Under the pieces are notes generated by a model, which made no database searches, was not told the origin of the DNA, and worked only from the letters and a program-made list of their open reading frames with translations. The translations under genes were made by a program, and so were the position numbers. Shown piece after piece: positions 52,225 to 59,500 of a stretch of DNA of 59,500 nt. The DNA is from Adiantum capillus-veneris (lineage: Eukaryota; Streptophyta; Polypodiopsida; Polypodiales; Pteridaceae): assembly GCA_014529385.2 (NCBI GenBank), contig CM043942.1:61729184-61788683 (forward strand), written 5' to 3'. The stretch's first letter is position 1. Each line of letters begins with the position of its first letter.

Positions 52225-52703
52225 TGTGGGGTTTTTTGCTAGGTTGGAAGGGCAATTTACCACGTGCCCTATATTGGCAGCCCCCCCTTGTACTTTTGGC
52301 TTGTTGTGATCATTGCGGAGTACCAGCGTTTGGGCACACACTCTTTCTCTAGCGTTTTCATCTGCTAGCGTTTTGCAACGTGCGGCCTCTCTCTCTCTCT
52401 CTCTCTTATCGTTTTTCATCACTTGTGATCTCTCTCTCTCTCCAATGTTTTTGCATTGCAATCCCTCTCCCTCTCTCTAGCGCTTCCCTTCCCCTCCGTG
52501 TTGAACCCTTACACGCGTGTTTGCACACGTGCTTTGCTGTCGGTGCCTGCTCGATGGGCGGTACACGTTAGGAGCCTTGTGTACGAGAAGATCTATCGCG
52601 ATAGATCCGAGATCCATTGGCTGCCTGATCTCGAGAGGAGGTTTGCTCGCTCTTGCAAACAAGTTCATCACCCGATTTACCTTTTTCCGATGCACCTTTG
52701 ACA
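52225..52703 (+). repeat. Putative 5' LTR of copia fragment F
   Basis: Ends ttgaca directly before a perfect primer binding site. The start is tentatively TGTGGGG at 52225, which resembles the TGTTGGGG starts of A, D and E. It contains (CT)n pieces at 52386-52407 and 52429-52442. Confidence 0.5.
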
Positions 52704-52715
52704 TGGTATCAGAGC
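52704..52715 (+). promoter_or_regulatory. Primer binding site of copia fragment F
   Basis: TGGTATCAGAGC on the plus strand, immediately after ttgaca. Confidence 0.85.
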
Positions 52716-52907
52716 CTCGGCGTGCTCTCGAATTGGTGACTTGTGCGAGTTTTTGGTGCTCAATTATCGCTGATGAAAAGAGACGGTTTGTTGCTTTTCT
52801 GCGTTTTCACTCATGAGGGGCTGATTTTGGATGTAGTTGGCAGATTTGCAGATTTTCTCTCTTCTACCTCGACCTAGCCTCGTCACATGCCCAAGTTCTC
52901 CAACACC

Positions 52908-53300
52908 ATGGAGAGGAGTGATGATTCCAACATGAATTCGGCACGTGATGACGAAGTACATCATGGGGATGAGATCGGCGGTGGTGGTGAACCACCCATC
53001 ACAGAGGAGTGAGGACATTGGTCCCAGTTCTATTCCGGCGTAGGTGATCAACCAATCAAGATACCTACCCTCCCTACCTTTCCCTCAAATTGGCAATTGA
53101 ATGGAGAGAACTATGTATGCTATTCGGAAAGCAACCATGACGGCAGTCTTTGACTCTTACGAGACCTCTACTTATATGCCCTCAATAGTGAGGATTGATC
53201 GTCCCCGTGCATTTGCTGAAGTGTCAAAGATCATAACCTTGGTATTACCGAGGTTTATTGTGAGGCCTCTATCTACACAAAAAGGTCCCATGCATGTAAT
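52908..53300 (+). pseudogene. Copia-like gag start of fragment F
   Basis: ATG at 52908 opens an acidic frame (MERSDDSNMNSARDDEVHHG) that stops at TGA 53010. The same frame then gives VGDQPIKIPTLPTFPSNWQL and NGENYVCYSESN, which resembles the 'LNG.NY..W' start of copia gag. Nothing further of gag or pol is readable, so F is truncated. Low certainty on family; the primer binding site supports an LTR element. Confidence 0.45.
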
Positions 53301-54624
53301 TGCTTTTGTATTTCTTCCAAAGTGAAGAGAGAGCTTCAATTTCAAATTCAAAACTGCCTTTTCACATCAAGATGGAGCGTCCCTTTATTTAGGTGACGAT
53401 GCCATGCATAGTGGTACAAATAAGGAGATTCTACTCTGGAAATCAAGCTACTCTATTTCAAAACTTGACTTTGGGAAGCGTTGTCAGATATTGGAGAAAA
53501 ACCATTGTGAGGCTGACTGGCATCTGTGGACGTTTGTTAAGCCAACAGTGTGAGATGCCTAGCTGAAGAGCCATGTGTAAGCTTGCTTTGCATGCACTGT
53601 GAGAGGTGAGAACACAACACAACGGCAAGTTAATTTTGTCGAAAAGGGTGTTAATAATGAGTTGTATAAACACTTTTGTGTCTATAAAGCTGGTGAAATA
53701 TGCGTCAAGCAACTTTGACGCAGCTGGTTGCTGCTAATACACGAGACGATAATATTTGGACTTGTGAGATGAACTGTTGTAGGCCGGACAAGATACGTCA
53801 TCCTGGAGCTAAGATTGAGCAGCCTTACATAAGCAGTTGCTTCCATTTACTCCAACCCCCCTGCCTGACCTTTATAGGTCTTAATACCCAATCCCTCTTG
53901 CGATCTTCTCTTTGTACTATCAAGGTGGATCTTGTTTTGTTTACGGTTTACAGATAGGTGGTCACGGTCTCGAGGCCAGCTGGCCTTCCTTGCTGAAGAC
54001 AACACAATCTGAGGCAGTAGAAGGACGCGTTTTCCCCCCGCTTTTTTGTAACCAGTTTTCAAATGCTGGCACAATGGAGGTGCGGAATTAAGTGGCTGAC
54101 ACTCACATTCTCAACCACCTAGCCCGAATAGGAAGTGTTGTGATAAGTAATGATAGTACCTATGTTTCTTGGGCATGAAGCTACATTGTCTATTTCAGTC
54201 TTATGCATTTGTAACTTTGAAGTCAAGTAGTTAAAACCTCGTGTGACGTTGTTGAACTCACTTGTTACAGACAATCTACAAATTTGTTTATTTATATTGC
54301 AGTCTTCAACAAGATGATTGGACTCAATAGGTATGTACATACTGATGAATTTGAGCACAGGAACAAGGGTTTCGGAGCAAGAGACATATGAAGCTTGTTT
54401 TAAAGTGGATGAAAGACAGACAGCAAGTGAAGGTTATATGCGAGCACTTGACAGAGCTGTCTGACCTACATGGAGACAAGGAGTTTTTTTATGCACCTTT
54501 CGATCATGGAAGAGAAAAGACCGATAAGATGGATAATGAAAAGGTGGATAGCAGTATTCAGTGAAATGTACTCTAGTAGAAACTCCTATCATTGGATTCA
54601 AAAAATCCTTTTTAACCCCCCTCC

Positions 54625-54655
<31 letters not shown>

Positions 54656-54773
54656 AAACTTGGGTCGCCCGTCTGTAAACACATACACAGAGACTTAGTT
54701 GCACCTTCATGTACTCCGTGTAGCAAAAGGTTATCCTCATGAACTCAGCTTGTGTTAGCGCATTTTTATTTAT

Positions 54774-54777
<4 letters not shown>
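53301..54777. other. No supported gene
   Basis: Mixed intergenic sequence. A poly-C followed by poly-A run lies at about 54620-54657. Frames such as 53700-53957 have no recognisable motif. Confidence 0.45.

Positions 54778-54826
<49 letters not shown>
54778..54826. repeat. (CT)n microsatellite
   Basis: About 24 CT units. Confidence 0.96.
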
Positions 54827-54830
<4 letters not shown>

Positions 54831-54994
54831 TGTGGTTTGGAAGTAGATATCTATGATGAAAGGCCTTCAACTGGAGTATGTCAAGCGACTAATGGTTTGT
54901 TTTTATCTGGTTTTGTTTAGTAATAAATGAAATGTAGTTTTTTTCTTTATCTGTATATTTGTGTCCTTTTTGTAATTTTGTTAGTCTTTTACCG

Positions 54995-54995
<1 letters not shown>

Positions 54996-55035
<40 letters not shown>

Positions 55036-55047
55036 TCTCTCTCTCTC
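54996..55047. repeat. Poly-C run continuing into (CT)n
   Basis: About 38 consecutive C, then about seven CT. Followed by gggatagtttcccatgacgttaaaattc, which resembles the tail of the SINE-like repeat at 55136-55275. Confidence 0.95.
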
Positions 55048-55135
55048 GGGATAGTTTCCCATGACGTTAAAATTCTTTTCTTCTCGAGTGTGCGTGCGTG
55101 CTAATAAAAAGAGGAAAATAGTGTAACCTTTCTAT

Positions 55136-55275
55136 CACCCAAGTGTGGTAGGTTGGTTATGCCATCTCTCTCTTGAATAATAGGTCTTGAGTTCAACTCT
55201 CCTTGTCGGATAGATCTTTAAGGTCTCTTCGGACAGTTTTTCATGACATTAAAATTCTCTCTCTCTCTCTCTGCC
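55136..55275 (+). repeat. tRNA-derived SINE-like element with (CT)n tail
   Basis: A-box-like gtggtaggttggttatgcc, B-box-like gagttcaactc (55189-55199), then ggacagtttttcatgacattaaaattc and a (CT)n tail. The same tail words occur at 55048-55075, suggesting a second, truncated copy of the family just upstream. Confidence 0.55.
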
Positions 55276-55660
55276 TGCGCGCCAAAAAATGTGCTCTTCT
55301 ACTATTACTAAGAAGAGATACTTTGCAATAAGCATGTTATTTGTTGCAATACAATGCCGCAGAAACAATTGGGGTTTTTCCGTGAGCATGGTAGAAGCTA
55401 GAAAGCTACGACAACTGATAAAAAACTGGATACCACTGAAGATTGGCAAGCTGCTAAAGGCTAAAGTTTACAAGGCCAATAAGGAGAGAAACCTCTGTAG
55501 AGAGTAAAAGTGCCTTGGCAATATAATGAATTTTCACATGATGACACTTGTGCAAGATAGGAGCCATGAACCAACTAAACAGGAGCACCACTGGCTATAA
55601 GTAGGCAACAGAAGAAGAACCCCTTTTAAAGTAACCTAAAATGAATAAGTAAGCATGGTT
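55276..55660. other. No supported gene
   Basis: Plus frame 55289-55507 is protein-like in places (MVEARKLRQLIKNWIPLKIG), but I recognise no family and see no splice context worth calling. Confidence 0.35.
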
Positions 55661-55664
55661 GTCC

Positions 55665-55992
55665 CCAAAGAGTTAGTCTAATGGTAAGGCTTTGGCCTCT
55701 CAACGTACGGCTTGTGGGTTCAAATCCCCCGCTAGGTCACACTCTAGAGGGACACCTTGTGCTCACTTGGTGTGCTAGGGCTCTTGCCCTTGGACACTTG
55801 AGTGCATCCTCCTCGTCCTTGAGTGGGTTACTCGAGGAGGAGGTTCCTAACTGGTTGCTACGAGCTCTCTTCGTCGTTCCCAGCATGTGGTGCATCAATT
55901 AGGTGGCCATGGTGATGCCTATGCGTGGCTCTTGCCCGATGGTATGTGGCCCTTGCCCGACCAAGGACACATCCTAAATTGTTTTTGTTAAA
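55665..55992 (+). repeat. tRNA-derived SINE-like element
   Basis: A box tagtctaatggtaaggc (55674-55690) and B box gtgggttcaaatccc (55714-55728) with tRNA spacing, then a body of about 260 bp ending in attgtttttgtt. The body contains an 8-bp inverted repeat cctcctcg/cgaggagg (about 55807-55842). No target duplication was identified. Confidence 0.6.
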
Positions 55993-56074
55993 TGAGAATT
56001 GCGTTGAACTTCATATTAGATTCAGGCTTTGTCCTTGGTGATAGAGAGAGAATCAAGGATTTGTAGGAGTTCAA

Positions 56075-56650
56075 GTTGGAGGCAAGCAACAACACACAAG
56101 CAGTGGTGAGGGTAGGCATGATAGGAGAAGTGAACGCGCAAATTGCAAAAGAGGCGATGATGGAGGTCGTAGTAGACATGACCAACACATGATGGTGATT
56201 GTGGTAGACATGATTCACATGAGAGAAGTATCAAAGACGAAGAGATCATGCCAACTCATAGAGACAAGAAGCGTGCTGAGTTTCTTGAGCACTTAGGCAA
56301 AAGTTCGCTCACCTTCCCAAGGCTTTTTGTTTGTCCCTGATGACAAAAGGGAGGATTAAAGATATGCAAAAGGACCTTAGGCATGAGCAGTGGTGATGGT
56401 AGACATGATAGCAGAGGTGAATGCAACAATTGCAATAGTTGCAAAAGAAATGATGATGGAGATATGAGTAGACATGATCGATACAATGATGGAGTTCGTG
56501 GTAGATATGATCGGCATGAGATAATTGTGAAAGACAAAGAGACAATGACACAGAGGCTGAATGTAGAAGGGATGTTAGCCATAGAGGTGTTGATCGAAGA
56601 ACTCACAAAGAACTTGATGGTCACAGAGATAGATACCATGGATATATAGA
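56075..56650 (+). pseudogene. Duplicated RS/RD-like coding remnant
   Basis: Two diverged copies (about 56095-56225 and 56385-56525) encode Ser-Arg-His-Asp-rich peptides: SGEGRHDRRSERANCKRGDD in the first and SSGDGRHDSRGECNNCNSCK with SRHDRYNDGVRGRYDRHE in the second. The second lies in an open frame 56383-56649 that continues KDKETMTQRLNVEGMLAIEV. The composition resembles SR-type splicing or RNA-binding proteins, but no RNA-recognition motif is present. It may be a transposon-captured or pseudogene fragment. Confidence 0.35.
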
Positions 56651-57100
56651 AAGCGTTTGGCCAAAGTGTCAAAGACAATGGCGTTGGGCTTTTTAGTATG
56701 TTGGCAAAAGTCTTCTCACAAGCATATAAACACAAAAGTGAGCATTTAAATTCTAGCTTTCCTTGGCTTTCTCTCCTTGCTAATAGAAGGAGATCCGCAA
56801 AAGGATCTTGAGCATGAGGTGAGGAACAACACAACGCTATATGTAAACATATCGTTTCTACATCGCAACAACATATCAACACTACACTCCATCAACAAAT
56901 TTCTATGGCAAGCCTAACCAAGCAAGACTAGTTTCTTGATGTCCACAAATAAATTTTTATAATAGTCCTTTAGTAGACTTTCTTGAAGTAGATGAGTATC
57001 CGACGGTTGTAGAGGCAGTCTCATCTCGGTCACGAGTTAAAGTTCTTGTTACTTGTTCATGTGTAATTGTCTAGTCCGGACTTTGGTGTGATGTTAATCG
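56651..57100. other. No supported gene
   Basis: Intergenic. A tRNA-like B-box word (cacgagttaaagttc, near 57041-57055) follows gatgagtatccgacggttgtagaggc and may mark another weak SINE relic. Confidence 0.35.
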
Positions 57101-57103
57101 TAT

Positions 57104-57105
57104 GA

Positions 57106-57148
<43 letters not shown>

Positions 57149-57149
57149 G
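57104..57149. repeat. (GT)n(GA)n compound microsatellite
   Basis: About ten GT units pass directly into about twelve GA units. Confidence 0.95.
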
Positions 57150-57210
57150 GGTCTGGTTTTGCATTTGGAGTCGCAGCGTCAGCCGAAGGATATCCTACGT
57201 CCTATCAAAT

Positions 57211-57704
57211 ATAGTAAGGTGTGCAGTTTTTGGTATGCTCTGTTGTGTGGATGTTCGCATTGGCTTTGTCTCTTGGGTGCATCTTGCTGGTTATTAAGGG
57301 CCCACCTTACTTTTGAGGGGAAGGGGAGTATCTAGTTTTAGTGTTGAAAGATCTTGGATATAGATTGGGGCTCTATGGAGATGGATTGGACATTTTACGG
57401 CTTGATACCATAAAACATTATCATTGCCCTATGCAACAAGCCTCCAAGTAGAGGCAAAAGTTTGATACTTACAAATGGGTTTGAGCCGATTTAGGGTTTA
57501 GTCACTCAACCCTAAACCCTAGATTGCAAGCTCATCTTTGCCTTTTTTTTTTTGGTTTTGGGGGGGGGGCGCGGGCAGGGATCATAAATAAGGCTAGGCT
57601 TGGACGGACCCGACCTGTCAACGTCCCAAATTTCTGTGGGTTTGAAATCAATCTATTTTCTTTTGCTCCAATGAGGGTTGGACGCGGTGGAGCCACAAAA
57701 CTCG
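57211..57704 (+). repeat. Tandem duplication, copy 1 (without SINE)
   Basis: Shares atagtaaggt...ggagcc(a/c)caaaactc with 58403-59053. It carries an extra segment near 57365-57410 that copy 2 lacks. It holds the unoccupied SINE site (tttgatacttacaaatg, 57461-57477) and the telomere-like inverted repeat. Confidence 0.9.
57490..57522. repeat. Inverted telomere-like motif
   Basis: TTTAGGGTTTAG, 7 bases, then AACCCTAAACCCTAG. AGGGTTTAG and CTAAACCCT form a perfect 9-bp stem. The second duplicate (58863-58897) has the same layout with one change in the right arm. Confidence 0.85.
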
Positions 57705-58242
57705 TTTACCAGCTCATCCAAACCGTGCCTAAGGCCAACCTTGTCTAGGGGCTCTGTCCCCCTTTGGTTCTACCCTTGTTTTGACAACCCTTCTTGATGC
57801 TCTTTTTCCTTTAGATGTTATAGAAGCACATTCAAAAGCAATGTTTAAAGAGCCTAAAATCTCTTGAAATATGGTGCTCCCTGGCACATGGCAATGGTTC
57901 TATAAGACAAAAGTTCAGATGCGCGAATTGTTTATGCATGTATGCATACACATAGTATCATGACATTTTTTTATATATGGAGAGGGGAAGGGATTATCAA
58001 ACTTACTAGGCCAAGCATATACTCACACAAACATGGTTTTTTTAGTCAAATTACTAGCTTAAAACTGGAGGTAGTGGTCCTCCAAGAGGAATTGCAAAGT
58101 CCACGAGCAAAGAAGCTAAAGAAATGACGATGACATAGTCCTTATTGACCATAATTGAAACTCACACTCTAAACACCACTTAAAATACAGTTATTTATAA
58201 AAGTGAATTATCAACATTTGGTACTTGACATCTTACTTGACA
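57705..58242. other. Spacer between duplicate copies; no supported gene
   Basis: Intergenic sequence with no repeat or protein-like frame. Confidence 0.5.
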
Positions 58243-58243
58243 T

Positions 58244-58297
<54 letters not shown>
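58243..58297. repeat. (GA)n microsatellite
   Basis: About 27 GA units. Confidence 0.96.
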
Positions 58298-58302
<5 letters not shown>

Positions 58303-58402
58303 ATGCATTCGTTAAGAAAACTGGCTTGGAAAATAAGATATGTACAACACTTTAGATACTGATAGGCTATGTGTTGGAACGTTGTTCTGCCCTCATGCTC
58401 AT

Positions 58403-59053
58403 ATAGTAAGGTCTGCAGTTTTTGGTATGCTCTGTTGTGTGGATGTTTGCATTGGCTTTGTCCCTTGGGTGCAACTTGCTAGGCCCCACCTTACGTTTGA
58501 GGGGAAGGGGAGGATCCAGTTTTAGTGTTGAAAAATCTTGGATACGGATTGAGGCACAAACCCTTATCATTGCCTTGTGCAACAAGCCTCCAAGTAGAGG
58601 CAAAAGTCTGATACAAAGTCAATGAGTGCTCGCTCAGTTGATAGAGCAAGAGCCTCTTGTGTCTAAGGTCTTGGGTTCAAACCTCCTTGACAACTCGTGT
58701 GACATGTAACCCTTAAGGGTTGTTCCCTTAGTCTATATGATGGGTTGGCCAACCTTATATGGCTGGGATGCTCCACCTCATAGAGTGGGGTGTGTGAGTT
58801 ATAATTTCAAGTTCCTACTCTCTCTCTCAAAAAAAAAGCATGATACAAATGAGTTTGAGCCGATTTAGGGTTTAGTCACTCAACCCTAATCCCTAAATTG
58901 CAAGCTCATTTTCACTTTTTTTTTTTTGGGTTGGGGGGGGGGGGCGTGGGGGTGGGGTAAATAAGGCTAGGCTTGGACGGACCCGACCACCCAAATTTTT
59001 GTGGGTTTGAAAACAATCTATTTTCTTTTGCTCACAGTGGAGCCCCAAAACTC
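58403..59053 (+). repeat. Tandem duplication, copy 2, containing a SINE
   Basis: Homologous to 57211-57704 on both sides of the SINE at 58618-58840. By eye the copies are about 85-90 percent identical. Confidence 0.9.
58618..58840 (+). repeat. tRNA-derived SINE with 9-bp target duplication
   Basis: tRNA-like head: A box tgctcgctcagttgatagagc, B box tgggttcaaacct (58672-58684). The body is about 150 bp with (CT)n and a terminal poly-A of nine. Flanked by tgatacaaa at 58609-58617 and 58841-58849. The duplicate copy 1 shows the site without the element. No cloverleaf good enough for a tRNA gene. Confidence 0.82.
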
Positions 59054-59500
59054 TTAAGAAACAAATAGAGGAGGGGACACATGAGCTTGTTAGTGCTTGT
59101 TCTAGGTTGGTGCCCCCCTCGTTATAATTTTTATTACACTCATTTCTTTAATTAAGGGGAGGTTCACATAGTTTACGAGCGGGGTGAAGCGGTTGCAATG
59201 ATGTTGCATGTAAGATGCAAACCTTGTAGTTGAGCTATTAGGGAAAAACCGAATCCAATTTGTTGGTGCACGCTTTTCCAAGTTGATCGGGACGAGTGCT
59301 CGAAAAAACACTTGTCTTGGCCATGTTTTATAAAACAAACTAGTCCAAAAAACGGGATTTATGTAAAGTTGATCGGACCAGTGCTCGAAAAAAACAATTA
59401 TCTTGGCCATGTTTTATAAGGGAAAACTAGTGGGACAAACGGGATTTATGCCAAAATGTAGCGTATTCTTTGGGATTTATATTAAAATGCCCAAATTTTT
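59054..59500. repeat. No gene; two-unit tandem repeat at 59280-59452
   Basis: A unit beginning agttgatcgg and ending aaacgggatttatg occurs twice (period about 90 bp), with cttggccatgttttata conserved. A third partial unit (gggatttat) follows. Confidence 0.8.

Noticed and set aside
54434-54742. Frames with poly-Pro/poly-Gly/poly-Lys across 54.62-54.66 kb
   Set aside because: Produced by adjoining poly-C and poly-A runs.
55665-55740. Functional tRNA gene (also at 58618-58690 and 39195-39300)
   Set aside because: A and B boxes are present, but acceptor and anticodon arms do not pair well and long non-tRNA bodies follow; SINE-like fits better.

Overview
This window looks like transposon-dense nuclear DNA of a land plant. 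Nothing identifies the species; a large-genome lineage such as a fern or other vascular plant is plausible but not proven. The evidence is several Ty1/copia and Ty3/gypsy LTR retrotransposons with plant-type tRNA-iMet primer binding sites (TGGTATCAGAGC), one gypsy element with an integrase chromodomain, tRNA-derived SINE-like repeats, plant telomere-type TTTAGGG motifs, and many long (GA)n/(CT)n tracts. I see no bacterial operons, rRNA, CRISPR array or intact tRNA gene. The only credible host coding sequence is a possible first exon near 39.7 kb, plus some decayed coding-like stretches.

Left part (1-18.5 kb). Copia A (minus, running off the left edge) is inserted into Copia D (minus), a compact derivative. 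D in turn abuts a decayed reverse-transcriptase-like pseudogene at 7.7-9.4 kb. From 9.5 to 18.5 kb there are long microsatellites, small tandem repeats and an unrecognised decayed coding region (11.7-14.5 kb).

Middle (18.5-38.4 kb). One gypsy element, Gy1 (minus), explains almost 20 kb. Its two long terminal copies are 18536-21488 and 25921-38359, with a dead gag-pol between them. The right copy was split twice. Copia E (plus, 26138-30145, target duplication CCGGT) carries one uninterrupted 561-aa chimeric ORF. Copia G (minus, 31230-36767, target duplication C/TCTCA) is nearly complete, in one frame broken by five stop codons. The left Gy1 copy preserves both empty sites. One end of the Gy1 copies is almost identical although the two inserted elements have more diverged LTRs, which suggests later gene conversion.

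Right part (38.4-59.5 kb). A candidate host exon with a splice donor lies at 39.69-39.86 kb. Gypsy B (plus, from 41987), a chromovirus with a chromodomain, sits in a partial copy of an LTR belonging to gypsy C (minus, gag near 49 kb, LTR from 49757). The C LTR carries a four-unit repeat with TGACGCATCA motifs. Downstream are a copia fragment (F), several tRNA-derived SINE candidates, an RS/RD-like duplicated coding remnant, and a tandem duplication (57.2-59.05 kb) in which the second copy received a SINE with a 9-bp target duplication.

The most interesting item is the D/E family. It is a short copia derivative in which gag, a protease-like segment and a remnant of the RT region are fused in one ORF, with integrase and the RT core missing. 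Two diverged copies share this organisation. All family assignments rest on motifs read by eye; no database search was possible.
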